In this document: piece after piece, positions 33,304 through 42,886 of the stretch
Position numbering within the stretch: position 1 is the first letter of the stretch
Layout of the letters: each line of letters starts with the position of its first letter
Origin: Trinickia terrae
GTDB lineage: Bacteria; Pseudomonadota; Gammaproteobacteria; Burkholderiales; Burkholderiaceae
Direction of reading: 5' to 3'
Length of the DNA stretch: 64,000 bases
Assembly (NCBI RefSeq): GCF_005144415.1
Contig: NZ_SWJE01000010.1
Span: 124,001 to 188,000, forward strand
Notes under the pieces: model-generated
Database searches by the model: none
Seen by the model: the letters and a program-made list of their open reading frames with translations, nothing else
Told to the model about the DNA's origin: nothing
Position numbers and translations under genes: made by a program

Positions 33304-34776
33304 TTAGAAGTGAAGGCCCGGCGAGACGCTCGCGGGCATTTGCAGTTGCGCGCTTTCGACCGATGCCATCGGGTAGGCGCAGTAATCGGCTGCGTAGTAC
33401 GCACTCGGGCGGTGATTGCCCGAGCGCCCGGTGCCGCCGAACGGCGCCGCCGACGACGCCCCGTTGGTCGGCCGGTTCCAGTTGACGATGCCGGCGCGGA
33501 TCGTGCGCTGGAAATGCGTCCAGGTGGCTTCGTCGTCGGCGAGCAGACCCGCCGACAGGCCGTAGACGGTGTCGTTCGCGCGCTCGATCGCTTCATCGAG
33601 AGTCGCATAGCGAACGATCTGCGCGAGCGGGCCGAAATGCTCCTCGTCGGGCAGATCGCGAACGGCGGTCACGTCGAGAATCGCGGGGCTCACGAAGCCG
33701 AGTTCGGGATCGCGCTGCTCCATCGTCAGAAGCGCTTGTGCCCCACTCTCCAGCAAACGGCCTTGCGCCTGCACGAGCTTCGATGCCGCGCGTGCCGACA
33801 CGACCGCGCCCATGAACGGCTGCGGATCAGCGTCGTAAAGGCCATACGTGATGCGCGAGCTCACTTCGGCGAAGCGTGCGAGGAACTTCTCGCCAAACGC
33901 ATTGCGCGGCACGAAGACGCGGCGTGCGCAAGTGCAGCGCTGCCCCGCCGACAGAAACGCCGACTGGATCGTGTGATGCACGGCTGCATCGATATCCTCG
34001 ACCTCCGCGACGACGAGCGGATTGTTGCCGCCCATCTCGAGCGCAAGGACGATCTCGGGGCGTCCGCCGAACTGCTTGTGCAGCAGCGTGCCGGTATCGG
34101 AGCTGCCCGTGAAGAACAGGCCGTCGATCTGCCGATGATTGGCGAGCGCGATGCCCGTGTCCTTCTCGCCCTGCACGAGATTGAGCACGCCCGCGGGCAG
34201 CCCGGCGTCGCGCCACACCTCGACGGTTGCGCGCGCAACGTCCGGCGCGAGCTCGGATGGTTTGAACACGACCGCATTGCCCGCGATCAGCGCGGGGACG
34301 ATGTGCCCGTTCGGCAAGTGGCCCGGGAAGTTGTACGGCCCGAACACGGCGACGACGCCATGCGGACGGTGCCGCAGCACGGCGACGCCGTCGGCCATCG
34401 GCGCGCGCTTCTCGCCGGTGCGCTCCTGGTACGACGTGATCGAGATCTCGACTTTCGCGGCCATCGACGCGACCTCGGTGCGCGCTTCCCAGAGCGGCTT
34501 GCCCGTTTCACGGCCGATCGCATGCGCGATCGCTTCCTTGCGCTCGGTCAGCAAGGCCGCGAAGCGGCGCGCGATCGCGCAGCGTTCCTCGAAGCTCACC
34601 GCCGACCACGTCGCGAACGCCCGGCGCGCGCTCTTCACGGCGCGCTCGACGTCGTCCGCCGAGGCGCTCTTGCCTTCCCACACGGTCGCGCCCGTGCCCG
34701 GATTGCGCGACGCAAAGACGGGGCCGCTTGCGGCAGCCCATTCGCCGTCGATAAAGAGTTCTTGGGTCATATTCAT
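33304..34776 (-). CDS. astD: Succinylglutamate-semialdehyde dehydrogenase
   Basis: A 490-residue aldehyde dehydrogenase. Cofactor and catalytic motifs are in order: GPYNFPGHLPNGH, FFTGSSDTGTLLH (NAD-binding), LEMGGNNPLVV with the general-base glutamate, and SAGQRCTCARRVF with the nucleophilic cysteine. Length equals E. coli AstD (492). It oxidises N-succinylglutamate 5-semialdehyde to N-succinylglutamate with NAD. The start is ATG 34776, which overlaps the aruG stop as ATGA; a second ATG at codon 3 is possible. Confidence 0.95.
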   Translation of the reverse strand: MNMTQELFIDGEWAAASGPVFASRNPGTGATVWEGKSASADDVERAVKSARRAFATWSAVSFEERCAIARRFAALLTERKEAIAHAIGRETGKPLWEARTEVASMAAKVEISITSYQERTGEKRAPMADGVAVLRHRPHGVVAVFGPYNFPGHLPNGHIVPALIAGNAVVFKPSELAPDVARATVEVWRDAGLPAGVLNLVQGEKDTGIALANHRQIDGLFFTGSSDTGTLLHKQFGGRPEIVLALEMGGNNPLVVAEVEDIDAAVHHTIQSAFLSAGQRCTCARRVFVPRNAFGEKFLARFAEVSSRITYGLYDADPQPFMGAVVSARAASKLVQAQGRLLESGAQALLTMEQRDPELGFVSPAILDVTAVRDLPDEEHFGPLAQIVRYATLDEAIERANDTVYGLSAGLLADDEATWTHFQRTIRAGIVNWNRPTNGASSAAPFGGTGRSGNHRPSAYYAADYCAYPMASVESAQLQMPASVSPGLHF

Positions 34777-35822
34777 CCCTGCTGTTTTGGTTTGAGCGGC
34801 AACACGCGCACGGGGTCGCCTGCTTTGACGTTCAGTGCGGCGGCCTCTTCGGCGCTCAGGCGGAACACACCGCCGTCGACCAACCCGGCCGCGACGCCGA
34901 CACGAAAATCGCTCAGCGACGTGTTGGACACGAGCGAGCGCGGCACGTCGTTACCAACCGGCGCAGCACCTACGCCGGCCGCGCCGATCTCCACCGGCAC
35001 CACGACGCTCTCGCGCACCGTGCGCAAGTCCGCGATATGGCATTCGAGCACGGGGCCGGCATCGAAGATGTCGACGTGGTTCTGATAGCGCAGGCCCTCG
35101 GCCTCGAGCATCTTGCGCGCCGGCGCCGTATCGCGATGCGTGACGCCGACGCAGTCCTGCGCCTCTTGCGGCAGCAGGTCGACATACACCGGATAGCGCG
35201 GCATCAGCTCGGCGAGAAACGACTTGCGGCCATGCGCGCTCAGGTAGTCGGCGGCGTTGAAATCGATCTGGTAGAAATGCGAGCCGACCGAGCGCCAGAA
35301 CGGCGACGTGCCGTCGTCGTCGAAATGGCCGCGCAGCTCGGCGCAGATGCGCTCCGGAAAGCGGTCGCGGAACTGCGCGATGAACATGAAGCGCGAGCGC
35401 GACAAGAGGCCGCCGACGCCGCCCGTCCGATAGCGCGGGCTCAGGAACAGCGAGCACACTTCGGCGTAGCCCGTGAGGTCGTGCGAAATATTGAGCGCCG
35501 ACATCTTCGTCCACACGCCGAGATCCTGGCTCGCATGCACGACCGTGCTCACGCGATAGTTGTAGAACGGCTGCTCGAGACCGACTTGCGTCTCGATCCC
35601 GCAGACGCCCGCGACGTCGCCCGTCGCCGTGTCTTCCATCACGAAGAAATAGCCCGCCTCGTGCGGTGCGGCGCGCCCGTCCATCGTTTTCTGCGAGCGG
35701 GCGATGCGCGCGGCGAGCGCGTCGCGATCGGGCTTGAAGGTGGTGAGGCCGGGGCCCGTCTCCTGGGCGAGCGAGACGAGCGCGTCCACATCGCTCGGCT
35801 TGACGACGCGAACGACGATCAT
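34773..35822 (-). CDS. aruG: Arginine N-succinyltransferase, beta (AII) subunit
   Basis: A 349-residue AstA-family protein (MIVVRVVKPSDVDALVSLAQ; GLTTFKPDRDALAARI; LFLSPRYRTGGVGGLLSRSRFMFIAQF; PVYVDLLPQEAQDCVG). The glycine-rich RTGGVGGLLSRSR segment is the acyl-CoA-binding loop of the GNAT-like fold. It transfers succinyl from succinyl-CoA to arginine, the first step of the pathway; in Pseudomonas the enzyme is a heteromer of AruF and AruG. The start overlaps the aruF stop by ATGA and its stop overlaps the astD start by ATGA, implying tight translational coupling and fixed stoichiometry. Confidence 0.93.
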   Translation of the reverse strand: MIVVRVVKPSDVDALVSLAQETGPGLTTFKPDRDALAARIARSQKTMDGRAAPHEAGYFFVMEDTATGDVAGVCGIETQVGLEQPFYNYRVSTVVHASQDLGVWTKMSALNISHDLTGYAEVCSLFLSPRYRTGGVGGLLSRSRFMFIAQFRDRFPERICAELRGHFDDDGTSPFWRSVGSHFYQIDFNAADYLSAHGRKSFLAELMPRYPVYVDLLPQEAQDCVGVTHRDTAPARKMLEAEGLRYQNHVDIFDAGPVLECHIADLRTVRESVVVPVEIGAAGVGAAPVGNDVPRSLVSNTSLSDFRVGVAAGLVDGGVFRLSAEEAAALNVKAGDPVRVLPLKPKQQG

Positions 35823-36904
35823 TGTCCGACTCCTTGGGGGTTGTCCGCGCTGTCATCGATATCGCCACCGGATCCGCGCTGATGCAGCGGCACGCAGCGC
35901 ACCGTGTCGCCGTCCTGCACGTCGAGCGCCGTGCGCGCAGCGCCCGAAAGCGCCGCGCCCGCCGCGCGCTCGTGCGGCAGCTCGGCCAGCACGCAGCGGA
36001 AGTCGCCCGCGCGGTTGCTGGCGACGAGGTACGCGGCGGTTGCATCGGTGCTCGCCGCGCTCTCGCGCACGACGCGCGATTCGTTGCGCGCGACGCACGC
36101 GCTGCGATCGACCTGCGCCGTCAGCACCGGCCCCGCATCGAAGATATCGACGTAGCGATCGGGCTCGAAGCCTTCTTCGAGCTGAATGTCGTAGGCGAGC
36201 AAGGCATGCTCGTCGGGCTCGCCGAGCACGCGCTGCGCCGCCTCCGGCAACAGCGGCACGTAGAGCGGATAGCTCGGCATCACTTCGGCGATGAAGGTCC
36301 GGCTGCGGCCGCCCGAGGCGACATCGACATCCGCGAAGTCGCGGCCGAAGAACTTGCGCCCGACCGCCTCCCAGAACGGCGACACGCCGTTCTCGTCGCT
36401 CACGCCGAGCAGCAGCGAAAAAACTTCCGGCGTAAAGCGCTTGCGGTTCGCGGCGATATACATCATCCGCGCACGCGACATCAGATGCGCGGCCGCATCG
36501 CCGCGCAGCGACGGATCGATATAGAAGCCGGCCAGACGGCTCTTGCCGGTGAGCTCGTGCGACATCGTCAGCGCGTGGATCTTGCGGTTCACGTGCAGCT
36601 CGCGCGACGCGTGGATCAGCGCGTCGTTGCGAAACGCGTAGAACGGCTCCGAGTAGCCCGCCGCGGCGACGATGCTCGCCGTGCCGAGCAGCTTGCCGCT
36701 CGCCGCATCTTCGAGCACGAACAGATAGAACTCCTCGCCCGGAAAATCGACTTCCGCGCGAAACGAATCCTCGGAAAGCGCGACACGCGCCTCCAGCGCC
36801 TTGCGATCGTGCGGCAGCGAGTGCAGCACGGGCTGCGCGGTGCGCGCCATGTGTTCGAGCGCATCGAGATCGGACAATCTTCCCGGGCGTACGTAGAGCA
36901 TCAT
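35819..36904 (-). CDS. aruF: Arginine/ornithine N-succinyltransferase, alpha (AI) subunit
   Basis: A 361-residue AstA-family protein, paralogous to the next gene (MLYVRPGRLSDLDALEHMAR; HSLPHDRKALEARV; FYIDPSLRGDAAAHLMSRARMMYIAAN; PLYVPLLPEAAQRVLG). The acyl-CoA loop is less glycine-rich (LRGDAAAHLMSRAR) than in AruG, a difference also expected between the two Pseudomonas subunits. Two adjacent ATG codons mark the start (36904 and 36901). It lies 48 bp downstream of astC and overlaps aruG by 4 bp. Confidence 0.93.
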   Translation of the reverse strand: MMLYVRPGRLSDLDALEHMARTAQPVLHSLPHDRKALEARVALSEDSFRAEVDFPGEEFYLFVLEDAASGKLLGTASIVAAAGYSEPFYAFRNDALIHASRELHVNRKIHALTMSHELTGKSRLAGFYIDPSLRGDAAAHLMSRARMMYIAANRKRFTPEVFSLLLGVSDENGVSPFWEAVGRKFFGRDFADVDVASGGRSRTFIAEVMPSYPLYVPLLPEAAQRVLGEPDEHALLAYDIQLEEGFEPDRYVDIFDAGPVLTAQVDRSACVARNESRVVRESAASTDATAAYLVASNRAGDFRCVLAELPHERAAGAALSGAARTALDVQDGDTVRCVPLHQRGSGGDIDDSADNPQGVGQ

Positions 36905-36952
36905 CGTTCCAGTGTTTGAGTGAGTCGCGGCATCGAGGGCGTCACGTGCGTA

Positions 36953-38188
36953 TTACTTCGCGTGCGCTTCGCTCGTCGCGCCGACCACTTCCTCGATCGC
37001 CTTCGAAAGACGCGCGAAGCCTTCGTCGATATCGGCCTGCGGGATGATCAGCGACGGCGCAAAACGCAGCACGTTCGGGCCCGCGATCAAGAGCATCGCG
37101 CCGTGCTTGGCCGCGGCGTTCACGAAATCCTTCGCGCGGCCTTCGTACGCGCTCGTCAGCTCCGCGCCGATCAGGAGACCCTTGCCGCGCACGTCCGTGA
37201 AGAGGTTGAAGCGCGCGTTGAGCTCGGCGAGCTTCGCCTTGATCGCCTCGCCGCGCGCCTTCACGCCTTCGAGCAGCGCCGGTTCGCCGACGAGCTCGAC
37301 GACCTTGTCCGCGATCGCCGCGCCAAGCGGATTGCCGCCGTAGGTCGTGCCGTGCACGCCGACCTTGAAGTGCGCGGCGATCTCTTTCGTCGTCAGCATC
37401 GCGCCGATCGGGAAACCGTTGCCGAGCGACTTGGCCGTGGTCAGGATGTCCGGCGTGACGCCCGTATCCATGTAGGCGTAGAAGTGTCCGGTGCGGCCGA
37501 CACCCGTTTGCACTTCATCGAAAATCAGGAGCGCGCCGTGCGCATCGCACGCCTCGCGCAGCGCGCGCAGGAACGCCGGATCGGCCGGAATCACGCCCCC
37601 CTCGCCCTGCACCGGCTCGACGATCACCGCGCACGTCTTCGGCCCGATCGCTGCTTTGGCCGCTTCGATATCGTTGTACGGCAGGTGGATGATGCCTGCC
37701 GGCTGCGGGCCGAAGCCTTCGGCGTATTTCGGCTGGCCGCCGACGCTCACGGTGAAGAAGGTGCGCCCATGGAACGATTGCGTGAACGACACGATCTCGT
37801 ACTTGTCCTCGCCGTGGCGCTCGACCGCGACGCGGCGCGCGAGCTTGAGCGCCGCTTCGTTCGCTTCAGCGCCGGAGTTGGCGAAGAATGCGCGATCCGC
37901 GAAGGTCAGCGCTTCGAGGCGCTTGGCGAGGCGCAGCACCGGCTCGTTGGTGTACGCATTACTGACATGCCAGATTTTTTCGCCCTGCTCGCGCAGCACG
38001 CGCAGCAACTCCGGATGCGAGTGCCCAAGCGCCGTCACCGCGATGCCGCCGGTGAAGTCGATATAGTCGCGGCCCTGCGTATCCCACACGCGCGAGCCCT
38101 CGCCGCGATCCGGCACGAAGGGGGCGGGCGAGAACACCGGCACCATGACTTCGTCGAAGGTCTGGCGGTTCACAGTCAGGTCGTTCAT
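36953..38188 (-). CDS. astC: Acetylornithine/succinylornithine aminotransferase
   Basis: A 411-residue class III PLP aminotransferase. [18 protein letters not shown] binds the cofactor phosphate, [15 protein letters not shown] holds the aspartate that contacts the PLP ring, and [17 protein letters not shown] holds the Schiff-base lysine. E. coli AstC is 406 residues. It converts succinylornithine to succinylglutamate semialdehyde. The start at 38188 ([11 protein letters not shown]) has GAGGA upstream; an extension to 38251 has no support. It is the first enzyme gene of the catabolic run, 106 bp downstream of the AraC-type regulator. Confidence 0.94.
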   Translation of the reverse strand: MNDLTVNRQTFDEVMVPVFSPAPFVPDRGEGSRVWDTQGRDYIDFTGGIAVTALGHSHPELLRVLREQGEKIWHVSNAYTNEPVLRLAKRLEALTFADRAFFANSGAEANEAALKLARRVAVERHGEDKYEIVSFTQSFHGRTFFTVSVGGQPKYAEGFGPQPAGIIHLPYNDIEAAKAAIGPKTCAVIVEPVQGEGGVIPADPAFLRALREACDAHGALLIFDEVQTGVGRTGHFYAYMDTGVTPDILTTAKSLGNGFPIGAMLTTKEIAAHFKVGVHGTTYGGNPLGAAIADKVVELVGEPALLEGVKARGEAIKAKLAELNARFNLFTDVRGKGLLIGAELTSAYEGRAKDFVNAAAKHGAMLLIAGPNVLRFAPSLIIPQADIDEGFARLSKAIEEVVGATSEAHAK

Positions 38189-38294
38189 GGCAAATCCTCG
38201 TTGGGCTAATGGCAATAGTTTAGGAAACGAAACGCGCAGCGTCTTGCGCATACGCGACGCGAATTATCGGGCTTCGAGCCGGGCAAATCGTGAC

Positions 38295-39356
38295 TCACCG
38301 CTCGTCCGGCCGCTCGATCAGGGCGCCCGCGCGCGGCTCGCCGGCATGCGCCTTGGCGCCGCCTTCCACTGAGCCGCCGTGCTGCTTCTCGATCCAGTTG
38401 CGGCGATCCTCGCGCGGCGTCACGCCGAAGCGCTCGCGATACGCGTTCGAAAAGTGCGCCGCCGACGAGAATCCGCACGCGAGGCTCACCTGCACGACCG
38501 ATTTGCTCGTGCGCTGCAATTGCGTGCGCGCTTTCAGAAGACGCAGGCCGAGGTAGTACTTCGACGGCATCGAGCCGAGATATTGGCGAAACAGGCGCTC
38601 GAGCTGGCGGCGCGACACGCCGACCAGGCCCGCGATTTCATCGGTGGTCAGCGGGTCTTCGATGTTCGCTTCCATCAGGAGCAGCGCGTCGTTCAGGCGC
38701 GGATGCCGCTCGCCCGGCGCGGTGACGAACGGAATGCGCTGACGCTCTTCGCCCGCGCGCAACTGGCCGACGCCCATCGCGTCGGCGATCCGCTCTGCAA
38801 GTTCGGGGCCGTGATCGCGGCCGATCATCGCGAGCATGAAGTCGACAGTGGCCTGGCCGCCCGCGCAGGTCGCGCGGTCGCGGTCGATTTCGAAGATCTG
38901 CTGGGTGACGATCGAGCGCTCGAACTGCTCGGCGAACTGCTGGTAGGTCTCCCAGTTCACGCTCACGCGATAACCGGAGAGCTGCCCCGCCATCGCGAGC
39001 CACCAGACCCCGTGATGAATGCCGGTGACGAGCGGCGTGCGCTGTCCGACGCGCGCGAGGCTCGCGAGAAAAAGGCGGTAGTCGGCGAACTGCTGGAAGC
39101 GCTCGGAGACGAGGATCAGCCAGTCGCACGAAATGGCGTCGTTGAACGCGGTGTCGGCGGGCCATTGCGCGCCGCCCGAAAGCGGCACGGGACGCCCGTC
39201 CCACGAGCAGACTTGCCAGCGGTACAAGAGGCGTCCGTCGATCTCGTTGGCGAGCGAGAGCGCGTCGACGATCGGCCCGACGCCCGACATCGACACGGGC
39301 GGCAACGCGACGATCGCCACCTGGGTCGCGCGTGCGGGATTTACTTGCCGGACCAT
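38295..39356 (-). CDS. argR: GlxA/AraC-family regulator of arginine uptake and catabolism (ArgR type)
   Basis: A 353-residue protein. Residues ~10-190 are a DJ-1/PfpI-like amidotransferase-fold domain (VAIVALPPVSMSGVGPIVDAL, GIHHGVWWLAMAG). Residues ~215-320 hold two AraC-type helix-turn-helices (TTDEIAGLVGVSRRQLERLFRQYL; VVQVSLACGFSSAAHFSNAYRERFGVTP). This is the architecture of Pseudomonas ArgR, which activates aot and aru genes in response to arginine and is itself encoded between them. The same position here, after aotP and before astC, supports that identity. It has a long basic C-terminal tail. This ArgR is unrelated to the E. coli ArgR repressor. Confidence 0.88.
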   Translation of the reverse strand: MVRQVNPARATQVAIVALPPVSMSGVGPIVDALSLANEIDGRLLYRWQVCSWDGRPVPLSGGAQWPADTAFNDAISCDWLILVSERFQQFADYRLFLASLARVGQRTPLVTGIHHGVWWLAMAGQLSGYRVSVNWETYQQFAEQFERSIVTQQIFEIDRDRATCAGGQATVDFMLAMIGRDHGPELAERIADAMGVGQLRAGEERQRIPFVTAPGERHPRLNDALLLMEANIEDPLTTDEIAGLVGVSRRQLERLFRQYLGSMPSKYYLGLRLLKARTQLQRTSKSVVQVSLACGFSSAAHFSNAYRERFGVTPREDRRNWIEKQHGGSVEGGAKAHAGEPRAGALIERPDER

Positions 39357-39405
39357 CGGCGAGACCGCAACAAAACGGCTGAGTGCATGCGAAGGCGCAC
39401 GCGGC

Positions 39406-40197
<792 letters not shown>

Positions 40198-40220
40198 CTT
40201 GCTCTCCCTGGTCAATCTGT

Positions 40221-40268
40221 CGATCCGGAGTTGGCGCTTTAGCGCTTACTCCGGTCCCATGCAAAGCG
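40221..40268 (-). repeat. Hairpin element between aotM and aotP (copy 1 of a dispersed repeat)
   Basis: Read on the minus strand the element runs from directly after the aotM stop codon: GCTTTGCATGGGA, then stem CCGGAGT (40254-40248), inner core AAGCGCTAAAGCGC, and stem ACTCCGG (40231-40225), then ATCGACAG. A second copy stands before glgC at 51670-51719 with the same conserved core but stem TCAGAGT/ACTCTGA. The changes keep pairing, so the hairpin is likely functional or a maintained mobile-type repeat. It ends about 24 nt before the aotP start. Confidence 0.75.
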
Positions 40269-40982
40269 CTAGTGGCGGCCGACGGCCAGATACGCGAGCC
40301 AGTGCTTTTCGGCCCGCCTGAACGCCGCGACGAGTGCGAACGATACCGCAAGATAGATCAGCGCGGCGATGCCGAACGCCTGGAACGACATGTACGTGGC
40401 CGAATTGGCGTCGCGCGCGACCTTCAGGATGTCGGGCACGGTCGCCGTGAAAGCGACGGTGGTCGCGTGCAGCATCAGGATCACTTCGTTACTGTACAAC
40501 GGCAGCGCCCGGCGCAAGGCCGACGGCACGACGATGCGCCGGTACATCGTGAACCAGCCCATCCCGTAGGCGCGCGCCGCCTCGATCTCGCCGTAGCTGG
40601 TCGCCTTGATCGCACCCGCGAAGATCTCGGTCGTGTAGGCCCCGGTGTTCAGCGCGAACGCAAGGATCGCGCAGTGAAAGCCACTGCGGAAAAACGCATC
40701 GAGCAGCTCGTGCGAGCGCACGACTTCGAGGCTGTAGACGCCCGTATAGATGAGCAAAAGCTGCACGTAGAGCGGCGTGCCGCGGAACACGTAGGTGTAG
40801 AGGCGCACGGGCGTGGAGAGCCAGCGCTTCTTCGAGACGCGCGCCACGGCGAGCGGCACCGCCATCACGAAGCCGATGCTGATCGAGGCCGCCAGGAGCC
40901 ACGCCGTCACGGCGAGGCCCGAGAAGCGCTGGCCGTCCCAATAGAGGAACGCCTGGCCGAATTGCGAAAGGATCTCGATCAT
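40269..40982 (-). CDS. aotM: ABC importer permease for arginine/ornithine (AotM/HisM-like)
   Basis: A 237-residue inner-membrane permease, equal in length to E. coli HisM (238). It has about five membrane helices (SGLAVTAWLLAASISIGFVM; RLYTYVFRGTPLYVQLLLIY) and the coupling loop EAARAYGMGWFTMYRRIVVPSA, which docks on the ATPase. The start ATG overlaps the aotQ stop by ATGA (40979-40982). With AotQ it forms the channel that takes up arginine and ornithine. Confidence 0.93.
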   Translation of the reverse strand: MIEILSQFGQAFLYWDGQRFSGLAVTAWLLAASISIGFVMAVPLAVARVSKKRWLSTPVRLYTYVFRGTPLYVQLLLIYTGVYSLEVVRSHELLDAFFRSGFHCAILAFALNTGAYTTEIFAGAIKATSYGEIEAARAYGMGWFTMYRRIVVPSALRRALPLYSNEVILMLHATTVAFTATVPDILKVARDANSATYMSFQAFGIAALIYLAVSFALVAAFRRAEKHWLAYLAVGRH

Positions 40983-41668
40983 AGTTCCGCGTGCCTCACG
41001 CCGATGGAGTAGCGCTTCTCGAGCCACAGGAGCACGACGTTCGAGACGGTCGTGATCGCGAGGTAGATGAGCGCCGCAACCAGGATGAAAAAGAACATGT
41101 TGAAGGTGCTCTTGCCGGCGTCCTGCGCGGCCTTGACGACGTCGGCAAGCCCGATGATCGACACCAGCGCCGTCGCCTTCACGAGCACCTGCCAGTTGTT
41201 GCCGATGCCCGGCAGCGCGAAGCGCATCATCTGCGGGAACATGATCCGCACGAACACGCGCATGCCGCTCATGCCGTAGGCGCTGCCCGCCTCGAGCTGG
41301 CCGCGCGGCACCGAGAGAAACGCGCCGCGGAAGGTCTCGGTGAAGTACGCGCCGTAGATGAAGCCGAGCGTCAGCACGCCCGCGAGGAACGGGTCGATGT
41401 CGATCTGGTCCCAGCCGAGCGCATCGGTCATCTGGTTCACAGCGATCTGGATGCTGTAGAAGAGCAGCAGCATCAGGACGAGATCGGGCACCGAGCGGAT
41501 CAGCGTCGTATAGGCGGTCGCCGTCGAGCGCAGCACGCGGTTGTGCGAGAGCTTCGCCACCGCGCCGGCGAGGCCGAGTAGTACCGCCACTGCCAGCGAC
41601 AGCGCCGACAGCTTGATCGTCTGTATCGTGCCGGCCATGAGCACCGGACCAAAGCCGTAGAGAACCAC
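40979..41668 (-). CDS. aotQ: ABC importer permease for arginine/ornithine (AotQ/HisQ-like)
   Basis: A 229-residue permease matching HisQ in length (228) and start. The start is GTG 41668 (VVLYGFGPVLMAGTIQTIKL; HisQ begins MLYGF) with GGAGG five nt upstream. The frame stays open further upstream to 41797, but that part has no membrane character. Motifs: TTLIRSVPDLVLMLLLFY and GSAYGMSGMRVFVRIMFPQM, the coupling loop; ALPGIGNNWQVLVKATALVS follows. It is the first gene of the arginine locus; its promoter must lie in the 247-bp gap 41669-41915. Confidence 0.93.
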   Translation of the reverse strand: MVLYGFGPVLMAGTIQTIKLSALSLAVAVLLGLAGAVAKLSHNRVLRSTATAYTTLIRSVPDLVLMLLLFYSIQIAVNQMTDALGWDQIDIDPFLAGVLTLGFIYGAYFTETFRGAFLSVPRGQLEAGSAYGMSGMRVFVRIMFPQMMRFALPGIGNNWQVLVKATALVSIIGLADVVKAAQDAGKSTFNMFFFILVAALIYLAITTVSNVVLLWLEKRYSIGVRHAEL

Positions 41669-41915
41669 GCGCGCCTCCGTCTGATTGGGGTTGGGTGTGG
41701 CGCGGATACTCGCAAGCGAAATTAAATTGCTCAAACTGAAAGGCATGAGCATGCTGCGACGCAACATGAGGCGCACCACCGCGACTGTGGGCGGCAAACG
41801 CTTGTGGTGGCGGCAAAACCGCTCTTTTCGGGCAGGACGGCGGGCAGGATTGCGGCGCAGGCCGCGCCGCGTTTTTGCAAGTTTTGGGTCGCTTTTTCGA
41901 TATTCAGCGAAAGGC

Positions 41916-42485
41916 TCAGTGCCCCCGGATCACGTCCGAGCGCGAGGTCGTGTAGACGAGCCCGTCAGGCGCGAAATGGACGTTGAAATACGCATCCTGG
42001 TTCACGCCGCCCTCGAACCAGTGCCAGCTCCAGACTGTCTCGGGCTTGAGCGGGTAGACAGCGATCCCGGTCGGCTTGCCGAGCAGCTCACGCACCTCGT
42101 CTTCGCTCATGCCCGCGTGGATCTTCGCGAAGTTGGCGGCTGTCAGCACCTGCGTGATCGCCTTCAGCCGGCCGTCCGGGCCGATGTCCACCATGAACGT
42201 GTGCAGGCCCGCCGGGCCGCGCGGATATTCGAGCCGCTTGCGGCCGTCCGGATAATCGCGCTCGGTCTCGGGACGCCCCATCTGGTCGCGGATCTGGGCT
42301 TCGGTCGAGACGCCCCGCGTCAGGCCTCGCAACAGCATCGATTCCGGCTTGATCGAGTTGAACCAGTCTTTGAGTTTTTGCACGGCGAGCTCGCTTTGTC
42401 GGTCGTTGCACGCGGTGAGCGCCAAGCACGCACACAGGGCGGCGACAGCGAAGAGCCGGTTACGCGAGGTGGCGTCGGTGGGCAT
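41916..42485 (-). CDS. BamE/SmpA-like outer-membrane lipoprotein
   Basis: A 189-residue lipoprotein. The signal segment LFAVAALCACLALTAC ends in a lipobox with Cys near residue 26. The mature part contains the BamE-type half-motif twice: LLRGLTRGVSTEAQIRDQMGRP and IHAGMSEDEVRELLGKPTG, each followed by a strand with aromatic residues (VWSWHWFEGG). BamE-fold proteins bind phosphatidylglycerol and assist outer-membrane protein assembly, but this double-motif form is larger than BamE (about 110 residues), so the role may differ. Start at 42485; the frame continues to 42545 without support. It is followed after 247 bp by the arginine transport operon on the same strand. Confidence 0.8.
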   Translation of the reverse strand: MPTDATSRNRLFAVAALCACLALTACNDRQSELAVQKLKDWFNSIKPESMLLRGLTRGVSTEAQIRDQMGRPETERDYPDGRKRLEYPRGPAGLHTFMVDIGPDGRLKAITQVLTAANFAKIHAGMSEDEVRELLGKPTGIAVYPLKPETVWSWHWFEGGVNQDAYFNVHFAPDGLVYTTSRSDVIRGH

Positions 42486-42886
42486 CAGGGGAAGAGTCAG
42501 GGCGCGTCGAGGCCCATAGGATAACCGGCGCGGAGGGAAGAACACGGAGCAGGAAAACGAAACCGGCCGTCACATGACGTAGGCGGCCGGTAAACGTTTG
42601 AAGCGCGACGCAAACAATACGTCGGCAAATTATGCTGAACACAGGGCCGATCGGCGTCAAGAATTTCGCAGCGCCTTCCGCGTGCGCGGCCGGATGCAAA
42701 CGCTCCCGCCTGAACGCACTCCCCTCGGATCTACCGCTGCTCGCGACCGTCTGGCCTTTATGCGATATCGTGTCCAGTGCACTCAATCTAGACGCATCGA
42801 CGCGACACAACCAGAGAGTGTTTACACCGAATCCGCTGATCAATCGGGTAAGGTTTTCCGCCTCGGCCTGTGCGGTCGCGCAAGCC
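42486..42886 (-). other. Intergenic region with a terminator-like stem-loop
   Basis: 401 bp without a convincing gene, between hpnL and the BamE-like gene (both leftward). At 42562-42591, ACCGGCCG pairs with CGGCCGGT; the loop itself holds a short palindrome CGTCACATGACG overlapping the stem. On the minus strand the stem is followed by TTTCGTTTT, so it may terminate the hpn transcript. The remaining sequence shows no repeats or RNA gene. Confidence 0.45.

Noticed and set aside
41852..41875. GCGGCGC/GCGCCGC hairpin followed by five T on the plus strand
   Set aside because: Both neighbouring genes run on the minus strand, so a plus-strand terminator has nothing to stop; it may be chance in GC-rich DNA.
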